Both the position numbers and the translations under genes were made by a program. This document shows, piece after piece, positions 1 through 9,137 of a DNA stretch of 35,943 bases. The DNA is from an uncultured Actinomycetes bacterium. GTDB lineage: Bacteria; Actinomycetota; Actinomycetes; Nanopelagicales; Nanopelagicaceae. Position 1 is the first letter of the stretch. Every line of letters begins with the position of its first letter. A model generated the notes under the pieces. The model saw nothing but the letters and a program-made list of their open reading frames with translations, did not search any database and had not been told where the DNA came from. The stretch spans positions 1-35,943 of the forward strand of contig CAJBLC010000137.1 of NCBI GenBank assembly GCA_903953805.1, read 5' to 3'.

Positions 1-50
1 AAGATACCTAAAACGGTATTGGTATTACCGACATCGATAGCGAGCAACAT
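1..50 (-). CDS. coaX: Type III pantothenate kinase, N-terminal fragment (runs off window)
   Basis: Only the first 16 codons lie in the window. They read MLLAIDVGNTNTVLGI, which is the ASKHA-fold phosphate-1 (DxGNT) motif that opens type III pantothenate kinases, the ATP-dependent first step from pantothenate to CoA in the cytoplasm. The ATG (complement of 48-50) follows the nadC TAA directly, with no spacer, and a GGAG lies in the last nadC codons, so it is translationally coupled. The ORF track misses it because it leaves the window. Position after panC and nadBC fits actinobacterial gene order. Confidence 0.88.
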   Translation of the reverse strand, partial: MLLAIDVGNTNTVLGI

Positions 51-893
51 TTACGACTCCATCCGTAGATCTAATCCGATATCAAGAGCTTTGGCCGAGT
101 GTGTGAGCGCTCCAACAGCGATGAAATCCACACCAGTCTGCGCATATACCTTGGCATTTTCGAGCGAGAGCCCACCAGATGCCTCAAGCTTGGTCTTACC
201 ATTCACAATCGTTACTGCTTCGCGACATTGTTCAACGCTCATATTGTCGAGCATGATCAGATCTGGGTTTCCAACTAACACTTCTTTGAGTTGATCGAGG
301 GTATCAACTTCAATCTCAATATCGGCATCTCGGTACTGTGATCGGACCAGCTCAAAGGCCTTTAAGACCCCACCTGCTGCAACGATGTGATTATCTTTAA
401 TAAGCGCAGCATCAGAGAGCGACATCCGATGATTCGTTCCGCCGCCCATACGAACCGCATATTTTTCGAGCACGCGCCAGCCAGGTGTTGTCTTGCGGGT
501 ATCTCGCACCTGACATTGTGTCCCTGAAACTTCATTTACCCAACGACGTGTCAGCGTTGCAATTCCACTTAAGTGAGTAAGGAAATTTAAAGTGGTGCGC
601 TCAGCGAGCAGAAGTGAACGAACATTTCCACGCGCAATAAGCACGACAGTGCCGGAAGTATTTTCATCTCCATCAATTACCGGAGTTTCTATATCTGTAA
701 TCCCCAAGCGATTGAGCACTGCTATTGCAACTGGGATTCCAGCGATAACGCCACTCTCGCGGAGGCGATATTCAGCTGTTCCAATTTGATCGTCACCGAT
801 TGTTGCGGCAGAGGTGATATCAATACCTGCTGGAATATCCTCACGTATCGCCATCTCAATCAACTCTTGGATATGCGAATCGATAGTGATCAT
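51..893 (-). CDS. nadC: Nicotinate-nucleotide pyrophosphorylase (carboxylating), quinolinate phosphoribosyltransferase
   Basis: At 280 aa this is full family length. It converts quinolinate and PRPP to nicotinate mononucleotide, CO2 and PPi, the entry of de novo NAD synthesis. The family signature RKTTPG..R...KYAV..GGG..HR is present around residues 130-155, followed by LIKDNH and the C-terminal barrel strands with EVD, LDN and EASGG that bind the substrates. The ATG overlaps the nadB stop in an ATGA, and the stop abuts the coaX start, so nadB-nadC-coaX are translated as a coupled set. No nadA is present in the window. Confidence 0.96.
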   Translation of the reverse strand: MITIDSHIQELIEMAIREDIPAGIDITSAATIGDDQIGTAEYRLRESGVIAGIPVAIAVLNRLGITDIETPVIDGDENTSGTVVLIARGNVRSLLLAERTTLNFLTHLSGIATLTRRWVNEVSGTQCQVRDTRKTTPGWRVLEKYAVRMGGGTNHRMSLSDAALIKDNHIVAAGGVLKAFELVRSQYRDADIEIEVDTLDQLKEVLVGNPDLIMLDNMSVEQCREAVTIVNGKTKLEASGGLSLENAKVYAQTGVDFIAVGALTHSAKALDIGLDLRMES

Positions 894-2500
894 GGCTTCA
901 CCTCAGCAAATCGAACGCTCCAATTACCCGTCGCGTCATATCTCTGAACTACGCGCTTGTGCCAGAGTGGATCAGTCTCCGGGAAGTCACTACGCCAGTG
1001 AGATCCTCGAGATTCTTTACGCTCTAAGGCACCACGCACGATTGCGGTAGCGAGTAGATGCAAGTTAGAGACTTCCCACGCTTCAATACGCGGTTCAGTA
1101 CTGGTTCGAGAAGCTAATTGATTGAGCGTTGTGAGAGTCTCGTTGAGTGACTCTTCAGAGCGCATCACGCCAGCACCTTCACTCATAGAGAGTTGAATGG
1201 CTAATTTGATTGCTGGGCTCAAGAGAAAACCTTCATTTTGATCTTCGACCGGGAGCACTTGATCAGGAAGATTCGATGCAATATCTGAAGCAATACGCGC
1301 ACCGAAGACAAGTCCCTCAAGTAATGAGTTTGAGGCTAAGCGGTTTGCACCATGAGCTCCGGTACATGCGCTCTCACCACAGACATAGAGGCCCTTCACT
1401 GAGGTTCGGCCATTGAGATCTACAAGGACTCCCCCTGATGCGTAATGAGAGGCTGGAGCTACTGGAATTAACTGCTTTGTGGGGTCGATGCCATTAGCCA
1501 TACAGGATGCATAGATCGTTGGGAATCGAACTTCAAACTCTTTAATTCCCGTTGCATCGAGCCAGACATGGGGAATATTCCATTGGCGCATCTGCGAGAA
1601 AATCTCTTTTGCCACAATATCTCGCGGCGCTAAATCTGCGAGTTCATGTTTTTTTGCCATGAAGCGTTCGCCTTTATGGTTAAGCAAAATGGCGCCTTCG
1701 CCACGAACCGCTTCGCTGATCAATGGTTGTTGTCCACCTTCAGCTGTGTCTCGCCAAAGAACAGTGGGGTGGAATTGAATAAATTCAACATCTGCAACTT
1801 CTGCACCAGCACGAAGTGCAAGAGCGACACCATCTCCTGTTGAAACTGATGGATTAGTTGTTTGTGAATAAACCTGACCCAATCCGCCCGTTGCGACTAC
1901 AACTGCCTTAGCGAGTGCTTGTCCAACGCCATCACGAGTTCCTTCGCCGATAACGTGAAGAGTTACACCACAAACCTGGCCATCTGCATCTTGCAGCGCA
2001 TCGATGGCAAGTGCTCGTTCAATAACTTCGATTCCAGAGTCACCCTTAATTGCTTCAAGAAGCGCACGGGAGACTTCAGCACCGGTTGCATCGCCACCAG
2101 CGTGGAGAATGCGATTGCGATGATGGCCACCTTCGCGGGTGAGTGAAATTTCACCGCTTTCAGATGTATCGAAGACTGCGCCACGTGCGATCAATTTGCG
2201 AACTGCTTCAGGTCCCTCTGTAACAAGTACTTTCACAGCATCGATATCGCAGAGACCTACGCCAGCAATAAGTGTGTCGCTCTCATGTTGATCTGGTGTA
2301 TCGCCAGGCCCAAGTGCAGCGGCGATACCGCCCTGCGCCCACTTTGTTGAACCCTCATCGAGAAGCGCTTTAGTAACGAGCAAGACTGAAAGTCCTGATG
2401 CGCGAAGATTGAGAACAGTTGTAAGACCAGCAACGCCAGAACCAATCACGACAACATCTGCCTGTGTGGTCCAGCCCGGCTTACCCGCTAATAGCTTCAT
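890..2500 (-). CDS. nadB: L-aspartate oxidase
   Basis: FAD-dependent oxidase that makes iminoaspartate for quinolinate synthesis. The N-terminus has the dinucleotide fold GSGVAGL at about residues 20-26. The succinate dehydrogenase/fumarate reductase flavoprotein signatures follow: ILHAGGDATG, QFHPT, GEGAILLN..GERFM and the RDIVAKEI segment, then a C-terminal helical domain. The ORF track starts 17 codons upstream inside panC. I choose the ATG at 2500, which forms an ATGA overlap with the panC stop and begins MKLLAG just before the FAD fold, giving 536 aa. The stop overlaps the nadC start by 4 bp. Its usual partner NadA must be elsewhere or missing. Confidence 0.95.
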   Translation of the reverse strand: MKLLAGKPGWTTQADVVVIGSGVAGLTTVLNLRASGLSVLLVTKALLDEGSTKWAQGGIAAALGPGDTPDQHESDTLIAGVGLCDIDAVKVLVTEGPEAVRKLIARGAVFDTSESGEISLTREGGHHRNRILHAGGDATGAEVSRALLEAIKGDSGIEVIERALAIDALQDADGQVCGVTLHVIGEGTRDGVGQALAKAVVVATGGLGQVYSQTTNPSVSTGDGVALALRAGAEVADVEFIQFHPTVLWRDTAEGGQQPLISEAVRGEGAILLNHKGERFMAKKHELADLAPRDIVAKEIFSQMRQWNIPHVWLDATGIKEFEVRFPTIYASCMANGIDPTKQLIPVAPASHYASGGVLVDLNGRTSVKGLYVCGESACTGAHGANRLASNSLLEGLVFGARIASDIASNLPDQVLPVEDQNEGFLLSPAIKLAIQLSMSEGAGVMRSEESLNETLTTLNQLASRTSTEPRIEAWEVSNLHLLATAIVRGALERKESRGSHWRSDFPETDPLWHKRVVQRYDATGNWSVRFAEVKP

Positions 2501-3261
2501 GCGCCCACGCTCATCGCCATATTGTCCAGCAATCTGACCCCATTTACCCAACCGGCAATCAGCGCTCTGCGCTTGGTTGTGCCAGGTGTGGCCAATTCAA
2601 AACTCTCTTCATCGATCACAACGGCATAATCCAGGGTAAATCCTGGCTCTGATTTCAGAATCTCGAGCATTCTCTCTTCTGGATGATTGCTCACTGATGC
2701 TTGATGAAGGGCACGTGAAATGACAAGTGCTGTCCTGCGGCCGTCATCGCCCAATCGAATATTGCGAGAAGAGAGCGCCAGGCCATCGCTATCGCGAATA
2801 AGCGGTGCTGAAATGATCTCTACTGGAATCTGGTTCTTACGAACCCACTCTTTAATAATGAAGAGTTGTTGAAAATCTTTCTCGCCGAAGATTGCATACT
2901 GTGGCTGAACTTTTTTAAAGAGTCGATCAACAACTGTTACGACGCCATCAAAGTGACCTGGACGATTTACACCTTCATATTTATCAGCAAGCGCTCCCGC
3001 ACTAATGATCGTTGGGTTATCGGGGTAGATCTCGTCATAAGTTGGAGCCCAGATCTCTGTCGCTCCTGCAGATCGCGCGAGCTGTGAATCGCCATCAATA
3101 TCTCGGGGATACTTCGCAAGATCATCTTTATTTTCAAATTGAAGTGGGTTGACGAAGATACTTACGACTACGTCATCTGAATACTTCTTTGCGAGTTCAA
3201 TGAGAGATAAGTGGCCAGCATGAAGCGCACCCATGGTGGGGACAAATGCTGTCTTGCTCAT
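2497..3261 (-). CDS. panC: Pantothenate synthetase (pantoate--beta-alanine ligase)
   Basis: Cytoplasmic ligase joining pantoate and beta-alanine with ATP. The HIGH-type nucleotide-binding segment PTMGALHAGH begins at residue 8, followed by SIFVNPLQF, the YPRD segment, FGEKDFQQL and the KMSKS-like LALSSRN loop, so the catalytic set is complete. At 254 aa it is shorter than the roughly 280 aa usual in the family, and it lacks the approximately 20 residues that normally precede the PTMG strand. The ATG at 3261 has a GGAG six bases upstream, and the in-frame sequence back to the folK stop contains no ATG, GTG or TTG. The 3' end overlaps nadB (ATGA). No panD follows. Confidence 0.95.
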   Translation of the reverse strand: MSKTAFVPTMGALHAGHLSLIELAKKYSDDVVVSIFVNPLQFENKDDLAKYPRDIDGDSQLARSAGATEIWAPTYDEIYPDNPTIISAGALADKYEGVNRPGHFDGVVTVVDRLFKKVQPQYAIFGEKDFQQLFIIKEWVRKNQIPVEIISAPLIRDSDGLALSSRNIRLGDDGRRTALVISRALHQASVSNHPEERMLEILKSEPGFTLDYAVVIDEESFELATPGTTKRRALIAGWVNGVRLLDNMAMSVGA

Positions 3262-3300
3262 GTAGTGCTCCAGTCCACTTCGGGTACCAGGCTGCTTGAA

Positions 3301-3735
3301 CTAATGGAGTAATCGTACCTCGCCGAAACCAGGGAGATAAGCCTCGCTATCGATCTCAAGCCATGGATCAAGGACGAAGCGACGCTCATGTGCATGCGGA
3401 TGCGGCAGAGTAAGGAATTCACTTTCGATCACCAAGTCATCGGCTGCGATCAGATCAAGATCCAGCGTTCGGGCTCCCCAGCGTTCGATCCGCTGACGAC
3501 CTGCCGCCAACTCGATCTCTTGCATCTTTCTCAGCAATTCTGTCGGCTCTAATTCGCTCTCTCCGATGAGGACGGCATTGAGGTAATCAGGCTGCTCCGG
3601 GCCTCCGACCGGGGCGGTCTCATGGAATGTCGAGACTTTAACGACGGTGATAATTGCGGCTAATTGATTAATTGCATCAATCAACGTCGCCTCACGGTCC
3701 CCCAAGTTGGAACCTAACGCAATAACGACCTTCAT
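3301..3735 (-). CDS. folK: 2-amino-4-hydroxy-6-hydroxymethyldihydropteridine pyrophosphokinase
   Basis: HPPK transfers pyrophosphate from ATP to 6-hydroxymethyl-dihydropterin, the step before dihydropteroate synthase. The 144-aa protein has the opening ALGSNLGDRE, the substrate loop ETAPVGGPEQPDYLNA, the RWGARTLDLDLI signature with the Mg-binding DxD, and LPHPHAHERRFVL. Its ATG overlaps the folB stop (ATGA), so the folP-folB-folK block is coupled. A 39-bp gap separates it from panC, which has its own Shine-Dalgarno. Confidence 0.96.
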   Translation of the reverse strand: MKVVIALGSNLGDREATLIDAINQLAAIITVVKVSTFHETAPVGGPEQPDYLNAVLIGESELEPTELLRKMQEIELAAGRQRIERWGARTLDLDLIAADDLVIESEFLTLPHPHAHERRFVLDPWLEIDSEAYLPGFGEVRLLH

Positions 3736-4082
3736 CGGTCCCTACGGATATGCACTGCGATCGCAGCCTCAACAGGCGCTTCTGGCTTATAAATCGTTAC
3801 TTCAACGCTCTCAACCAATGGATAGTTCTGCAAGACAGATGTGACTACGCGATCGGCAAGTGTTTCGATGAGATTAACGGGTTCGCCTTCCAAAATCTTT
3901 TTAACATCAGGAACAACCTTGGAATAATCCGTTGCATCATTCACATCGTCGCTCTTAGCTGGTGCAGAGAGATCGGTATACAGAATGAGGTCAGCAAGGA
4001 ATCTCTGTCCGACTCTCCGCTCTTCGGGATAGACGCCATGAAAACCAAAACCGTTGATGCCGCTGATACGAATCTGATCCAT
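3732..4082 (-). CDS. folB: Dihydroneopterin aldolase
   Basis: A 116-aa aldolase that converts dihydroneopterin to 6-hydroxymethyl-dihydropterin and glycolaldehyde. It opens with ISGINGFGFHGVYPEERRVGQRF, the conserved block containing the pterin-pocket glutamate, and ends with the EVTIYKPEAPV strand typical of the T-fold. The start ATG overlaps the folP TAA by one base (TAATG), and the 3' end overlaps folK by four. Confidence 0.96.
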   Translation of the reverse strand: MDQIRISGINGFGFHGVYPEERRVGQRFLADLILYTDLSAPAKSDDVNDATDYSKVVPDVKKILEGEPVNLIETLADRVVTSVLQNYPLVESVEVTIYKPEAPVEAAIAVHIRRDR

Positions 4083-4903
4083 TAGAAGTAGAGCTCCTCA
4101 ATCACTTCAATTGCATCGCGATGGGGCTTAACGCTATGTGTGCGCACTGCCCAGATTTCACGGCGAGCAAGGTCAGCGGTGATCGCTGCAGTTGCATGAT
4201 CTCGATCGCCAGGAATATCCGCACCGATTAATTCACCCAAGAAGCGTTTACGTGATGCACCGATCAAAATGGGATATCCAAGAAGTTGTAACCGTTCAAC
4301 CCCGCGCAACAGTTCCCAGTTATGTTCTGCCGTCTTTGAGAATCCGATACCTGGGTCGAGAATGATCTGCTCTGGTGAGACGCCGACCTTGAGTAACTCT
4401 GTTACCCGTTCATCTAATTCATCTTTAACTTCACTCACGACATTCTCATACGTTGCCAGGTTCTGCATATCTCGGGAATGTCCGCGCCAATGCATTGCAA
4501 TATATTGAATCTGCTGGGAGCCAGCTATGACCTTCGCCATCAATGGATCAGCCAAGCCACCACTCACATCGTTAACGATCGTGGCACCAGCTCCAATCGC
4601 TGCCTTTGCGACCTCAGATCGCATCGTATCGACGCTGATAATGGCGCCTAATTCATGGAGTTCGGTAATGACTGGAATAACGCGATCAAGCTCATCTTCG
4701 AGTGAAACTCGTTCAGCACCAGGGCGAGTCGATTCACCACCCACATCGATGATATCTGCGCCATCATCGATAAGTTGGCGACCATGTTTGATCGCATCGT
4801 CAAAGGCAAAATGTTCACCGCCATCTGCGAAGGAATCCGGTGTGACATTGAGGATTCCCATGACGAGCATCCGCTGATGTTCTGGGCGTCCGTCTTGGCT
4901 CAT
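4082..4903 (-). CDS. folP: Dihydropteroate synthase
   Basis: TIM-barrel enzyme that condenses hydroxymethyl-dihydropterin pyrophosphate with p-aminobenzoate; the target of sulfonamides. Motifs appear in order: MGILNVTPDSFADGG, DIIDVGGESTRPGA, the VNDVSGG strand, ILDPGIGFSKT, the GASRKRF loop and the C-terminal RTHSVKPH. The track ORF adds 27 residues that overlap folE. The ATG at 4903 (MSQDGRPEH) gives 273 aa, the normal length, and lies 4 nt after the folE stop with a GGAA-like element nearby. It is coupled to folB by a 1-nt overlap. Confidence 0.96.
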   Translation of the reverse strand: MSQDGRPEHQRMLVMGILNVTPDSFADGGEHFAFDDAIKHGRQLIDDGADIIDVGGESTRPGAERVSLEDELDRVIPVITELHELGAIISVDTMRSEVAKAAIGAGATIVNDVSGGLADPLMAKVIAGSQQIQYIAMHWRGHSRDMQNLATYENVVSEVKDELDERVTELLKVGVSPEQIILDPGIGFSKTAEHNWELLRGVERLQLLGYPILIGASRKRFLGELIGADIPGDRDHATAAITADLARREIWAVRTHSVKPHRDAIEVIEELYF

Positions 4904-4907
4904 GGAA

Positions 4908-5537
4908 TTAATTCTTATTCGATGTAATGAGCGACATCGCTTCAGCGCGAGTTGCTGAGTTTCGAAGTTGTCCGCGCACCGCACTAGTGACGGTACGTGC
5001 TTGTGACTTGCGCACTCCGCGCATCGACATACAGAGGTGTTCGCAATCGATAATCACAATTACTCCTGCGGGTTCTAGAACATCAACCATGGCATCGGCT
5101 ATCTGAGTTGTGAGTCGCTCTTGAACTTGTGGGCGACGTGAATACATATCGACCAATCGAGCAATCTTTGAGAGCCCGGTGATACGTCCGGATGCACCGG
5201 GGATATAACCAACATGAGCAACGCCATGGAATGGAGTTAGATGATGTTCGCAATGTGAGAAGACTTCGATATCGCGAACAATCACGAGCTCTGAATGTCC
5301 CAGATCAAATGTAGTTGTCAGCACATCGGATGGCTTCTGCCAAAGACCAGCAAAGTTTTCCCGGAGCGCTTTTGCTACGCGCGCTGGTGTGTCACGTAAA
5401 CCATCTCGCGTTGGATCTTCACCAATCGCTAAGAGAAGTTCAGTAACTGCCTTCTCAGCACGGTCCTGATCAAATGGCGTCTTGGCATTTCCATCACCAG
5501 GACCCATTGAGAGTGGATTTACTGGGCCATCACTCAC
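4908..5537 (-). CDS. folE: GTP cyclohydrolase I
   Basis: First step of pterin synthesis, converting GTP to dihydroneopterin triphosphate. Zn ligands are visible in [18 protein letters not shown] and [11 protein letters not shown], with [23 protein letters not shown] between them. The track start lies deep inside ftsH. I propose GTG 5537 (VSDGPVNP), which overlaps the ftsH end by 8 bp, giving 209 aa. An ATG at 5507 is the alternative. Neither has a strong Shine-Dalgarno, so the start is uncertain by ten codons, but the conserved domain is unaffected. Confidence 0.94.
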   Translation of the reverse strand: MSDGPVNPLSMGPGDGNAKTPFDQDRAEKAVTELLLAIGEDPTRDGLRDTPARVAKALRENFAGLWQKPSDVLTTTFDLGHSELVIVRDIEVFSHCEHHLTPFHGVAHVGYIPGASGRITGLSKIARLVDMYSRRPQVQERLTTQIADAMVDVLEPAGVIVIIDCEHLCMSMRGVRKSQARTVTSAVRGQLRNSATRAEAMSLITSNKN

Positions 5538-7545
5538 TAGCTGGCGCTGCCTTCTTGCGAGCGCGCTTTGCTGCTGGCTTCTTCTCAACTGCAGGAGTGC
5601 TCTGCGAATTAGCTGGTGAGAGCGCCACTGGTGGCTGATTGGAAGGGGTTCGATCTGGTGAACCCGTCCAGGCCGGACGCGGCTTCACGCGAGTGATCCC
5701 CTTAAAGATCTCGGCGATATCCTCTTTAAGCAGGGTCTCACGTTCAAGGAGTTCGACCACTAATTGATCAAGGATGGCGCGGTTCTCGACCAAGATATCG
5801 AAGGCCTCTTGGTGGGCATTTTGGATCAAGGCACGAATCTCAGCATCGACGATGCCTGCTACCTCTTCGGAGTAATCGCGTTGATGTCCGTAATCGCGAC
5901 CGAGGAATGGTTCTCCCTCAGAGATGCCGAGTTTGATCGCACCAATGCGCTCGGTCATTCCATATTGAGTAACCATCGCGCGAGCAAGGTTTGTTGCCTT
6001 CTCAATATCGTTTGATGCGCCAGTCGTTGGATCATGGAAGATTAATTCTTCAGCGGCACGACCACCCAATGAGTAAGCGAGTTGATCGAGCATCTGATTG
6101 CGAGTCGTTGCGTAACGATCTTCATCGGGAAGAACCATTGTGTAACCCAGTGCACGACCGCGCGGCATGATCGTGATCTTGTGAACAGGATCGGTATGTG
6201 GAAGGGCCGCAGCAACAAGTGCGTGGCCACCTTCGTGATACGCAGTGATGCGACGCTCTTCTTCAGTCATCAAACGAGTCTTACGTTGTGGTCCTGCCAT
6301 CACGCGATCAATCGCTTCATCAAGAGCTGCAGTTGTAATGACCTTCGCATTCTCACGAGCAGTGAGAAGCGCAGCTTCATTCAATACATTTGCTAGATCA
6401 GCGCCAGTGAATCCTGGTGTGCGCTTTGCAAAATCAGTGAGGTCGACAGATTTAGCGAGTGGCTTACCCTTCGCATGGACTTCAAGGATCGCAGCGCGAC
6501 CTTTGAGATCAGGGCGATCAACTGGAATCTGACGATCGAAACGTCCTGGGCGAAGTAGCGCAGGATCAAGAACATCTGGTCGGTTAGAAGCGGCGATCAA
6601 GATAACTTGGCCATTAGCTTCAAAGCCATCCATCTCAACGAGTAATTGATTGAGAGTCTGTTCGCGTTCATCATGTCCGCCACCAAGTCCGGCACCACGT
6701 TGACGACCGACCGCATCGATCTCGTCGATAAAGATAATTGCTGGTGCATTCTCTTTCGCCTGAGCAAAGAGGTCGCGCACACGAGCTGCACCGACACCAA
6801 CGAACATCTCTACGAAATCAGATCCAGATATGGAGTAGAACGGAACGCTCGCTTCGCCTGCAACAGCACGAGCAAGGAGGGTCTTACCTGTTCCCGGAGG
6901 ACCGTAGAGGAGAACACCCTTAGGAATCTTCGCTCCCATATCCTGATATTTCTTCGGTTCAGCGAGAAAATCCTTGATCTCACGGAGCTCTTGAACTGCC
7001 TCATCAGCGCCAGCCACATCGGCGAAGGTATTTGTTGGGTTCTCTTTATTGTTGAGCTTCGCCTTAGAACGACCAAATTGGAAGACCTTATTTCCACCAT
7101 TGGCATTTCCCATAAAGAGCATAAGCAAGAAGCCAATAAGGAGGAACGGACCAAAGCTATAGAGAAGAGTTGCGAGGAATGAGGTCGTTGGAATCTTGAC
7201 GTTCCACGCCTTTGGCGGTGGATTGCTTGTCAGCAAAGTGACGATCAATGGCTCTTGATTAGCAACGTAGTTCGCTTCAAGTTTCTGTGAACCGTTGACG
7301 TAGACGCCACTCTTCAGGATTACTTGAATCTTCTGATCTTTATCAACGAGCAGAGCTGAATCAACTTTATTTGCAGAGATCTCTGCCAGCACGGTCGATG
7401 TATCTACCTTGATAAATTGATTTCCAGAATTTGAGATTCGACCAAAGACGGAGATAACAACAATCGCGATAATGATCCAGAAAAGTGGTGCGCGTAACCA
7501 CCGACGAATACGCTTCTTCGGAAGTTGAACTTTCTTATCTGCCAC
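5530..7545 (-). CDS. ftsH: ATP-dependent zinc metalloprotease FtsH
   Basis: Membrane AAA+ protease that degrades damaged or regulated membrane and cytosolic proteins. The order is: basic N-terminus, TM1 about residues 20-34, an extracytoplasmic domain, TM2 about 124-145, the AAA module with Walker A GPPGTGKT (215-222), Walker B IIFIDEID (270-277), the second region of homology ending PGRFDRQI, and the M41 zinc site HEGGH (437-441). The last 40 or so residues are rich in Pro, Ala and Lys, as in actinobacterial FtsH. The start is GTG at 7545 with AGGGG upstream, 11 nt after hpt. Confidence 0.97.
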   Translation of the reverse strand: MADKKVQLPKKRIRRWLRAPLFWIIIAIVVISVFGRISNSGNQFIKVDTSTVLAEISANKVDSALLVDKDQKIQVILKSGVYVNGSQKLEANYVANQEPLIVTLLTSNPPPKAWNVKIPTTSFLATLLYSFGPFLLIGFLLMLFMGNANGGNKVFQFGRSKAKLNNKENPTNTFADVAGADEAVQELREIKDFLAEPKKYQDMGAKIPKGVLLYGPPGTGKTLLARAVAGEASVPFYSISGSDFVEMFVGVGAARVRDLFAQAKENAPAIIFIDEIDAVGRQRGAGLGGGHDEREQTLNQLLVEMDGFEANGQVILIAASNRPDVLDPALLRPGRFDRQIPVDRPDLKGRAAILEVHAKGKPLAKSVDLTDFAKRTPGFTGADLANVLNEAALLTARENAKVITTAALDEAIDRVMAGPQRKTRLMTEEERRITAYHEGGHALVAAALPHTDPVHKITIMPRGRALGYTMVLPDEDRYATTRNQMLDQLAYSLGGRAAEELIFHDPTTGASNDIEKATNLARAMVTQYGMTERIGAIKLGISEGEPFLGRDYGHQRDYSEEVAGIVDAEIRALIQNAHQEAFDILVENRAILDQLVVELLERETLLKEDIAEIFKGITRVKPRPAWTGSPDRTPSNQPPVALSPANSQSTPAVEKKPAAKRARKKAAPASE

Positions 7546-7556
7546 TGCGGATCCCC

Positions 7557-8108
7557 TTATGCATATACGTGCTCAGCGAGCACGCCAATGAAATCTAGAT
7601 TGCGATACTTTTCGTCATAGTCGAGGCCGTAACCAACGACAAACTCTTTTGGAATATCGAAACCAACATACTTAACATCAACCTCTACTTTGGCAGCCTC
7701 TGGCTTGCGAAGCATGGTGAGGATCTCGACGCTAGAAGTGCCACGTGACTCAAGATTTGATTTCAACCAGGCGAGTGTGAGTCCAGTATCAACAATGTCC
7801 TCAACGATAAGCACATGACGACCCGTGATATCGCGATCGAGATCTTTCAGAATTCGAACAACGCCACTTGATTTGGTGCCAGAGCCATAACTTGAGACCG
7901 CCATCCAATCCATTTCGATGTGGCGATTAAGGGCACGCGAGAAGTCAGCCATTGTCATGACTGCACCTTTAAGGATTCCGATAATCAGCAGGTCGCGACC
8001 TTCGTAATCGCGCTCAACTTGGCGCGCTAACTCATGCAGACGTGCTTTGATCTCCTGGCCATTTACGATCACTTTTGCGATATCGCTTCCAGCTGTTGTG
8101 AGATCCAC
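7557..8108 (-). CDS. hpt: Hypoxanthine(-guanine) phosphoribosyltransferase
   Basis: Purine salvage enzyme joining hypoxanthine or guanine to PRPP. The 183-aa protein carries the PRPP loop VLIVEDIVDTGLTL (about 99-112), the ILKGAV pyrophosphate loop (about 45-50) and the flexible SSYGSGTKSSG loop (72-82). The GTG start at 8108 has AGGAG at the right spacing. It sits between tilS (37 bp upstream) and ftsH (11 bp downstream), the classic bacterial tilS-hpt-ftsH order. Confidence 0.96.
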   Translation of the reverse strand: MDLTTAGSDIAKVIVNGQEIKARLHELARQVERDYEGRDLLIIGILKGAVMTMADFSRALNRHIEMDWMAVSSYGSGTKSSGVVRILKDLDRDITGRHVLIVEDIVDTGLTLAWLKSNLESRGTSSVEILTMLRKPEAAKVEVDVKYVGFDIPKEFVVGYGLDYDEKYRNLDFIGVLAEHVYA

Positions 8109-8145
8109 GGTGCTCCTCTTATATAGGTGTCTTTTAGGGGTAAGG

Positions 8146-9105
8146 CTAAATCGACTGCGAGAGCGAAAGTCTGCCCGAAATTCGGGAAACCTTCACACCA
8201 CCAGGAAGGGAACTCTCCCCTTGGCCCCGCCACGATGTGACGAGCGCCTCTACCGGAGCGAGGTGATCGGCAGTTAATGAGCCTTGGGGGGCTCCCGCCT
8301 CATAGATCGCAGCCCGTAGGACCCGAGCTCGGATGGCGACCGGCAAGGCAGCCAGCTCTTCAATAATCAGATCTGGATGGGTGGCGCGAAAGTCGTGAGC
8401 AATCTGATCGAGGGCATCGGCATCCTCACGAAGAATTCGAGCGCTGCGAGCGAGTGCATCGGTGACGCCTGGGCCGAGTTCGGACTCCAAAAGTGGGAGG
8501 AGATTTTTGCGAACACGTACGCGAGTGAACTCTTCATTCTCATTATGAGGATCAGACCAGAATGAAATATTTTCTTCACGACAAGATTCAATGGTTGTAT
8601 CTCGATCAACGCTGAGAAGTGGTCGTAGGTATTTCCCATCAGAACTTTCCGCAGCCATGCCGCTCAATGATCGTGTTCCAGAACCTCGGGCTAAACCAAG
8701 GAGAACAGTCTCCGCTTGATCATTGAGTGTGTGACCTAAGAAGATTGACTGTGCGCCAAATTCCAGAAGAACTTCATCAAATGCTCGGTACCTTGCCCTA
8801 CGTGCCGATGCCTCTAAGCCATCGGAGATCTCAACTTTTACTTTTTTAATTTCGATTTGATGAAAACCAATCGCGCTCAGAGTCTGCGCCGCAACTTTTG
8901 CAATATCAGCTGAACCTTCTTGTAAGCCATGGTCAATAATCACTGGAATGAGATTCACGGATAAGTCACGTGATTCACGAAAGAGTGCATTGGCAAGCGC
9001 CAGTGAATCGGCACCACCGGAAGCTGCAATCAGAATATTTTCATCTTGTGAAAATCGCGCCAGCCAAGGTCGAACTGCCTGTCGAATGACCAGTGTCGCC
9101 TTCAC
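8146..9105 (-). CDS. tilS: tRNA(Ile)-lysidine synthase
   Basis: ATP-dependent enzyme that modifies C34 of the minor tRNA-Ile (CAU) to lysidine so that it reads AUA. The PP-loop SGGADS is at residues 29-34, with the IIDHGLQEGS and FLGHTLNDQAETVLLGLARGSG blocks after it. The 319-aa length is the short actinobacterial form, without the long C-terminal domain. The GTG start at 9105 has no Shine-Dalgarno, but TAAGAT lies exactly 6 nt upstream, indicating a leaderless transcript and an operon promoter here. Confidence 0.95.
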   Translation of the reverse strand: MKATLVIRQAVRPWLARFSQDENILIAASGGADSLALANALFRESRDLSVNLIPVIIDHGLQEGSADIAKVAAQTLSAIGFHQIEIKKVKVEISDGLEASARRARYRAFDEVLLEFGAQSIFLGHTLNDQAETVLLGLARGSGTRSLSGMAAESSDGKYLRPLLSVDRDTTIESCREENISFWSDPHNENEEFTRVRVRKNLLPLLESELGPGVTDALARSARILREDADALDQIAHDFRATHPDLIIEELAALPVAIRARVLRAAIYEAGAPQGSLTADHLAPVEALVTSWRGQGESSLPGGVKVSRISGRLSLSQSI

Positions 9106-9111
9106 AGGGTT

Positions 9112-9117
9112 ATCTTA
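9112..9117 (-). promoter_or_regulatory. Predicted -10 element, leaderless tilS promoter
   Basis: On the minus strand TAAGAT ends 6 nt before the tilS GTG, so transcription would begin at or next to the start codon. This would drive the tilS-to-coaX operon independently of the NlpC gene upstream. I see no convincing -35. Confidence 0.55.
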
Positions 9118-9137
9118 AAGTTAAAACGAGAGCTTGG

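Noticed and set aside
6646-7182. 178-aa plus-strand ORF opposite ftsH
   Set aside because: Shadow of ftsH; composition is not protein-like and it has no ribosome binding site or -10 at the leaderless distance.
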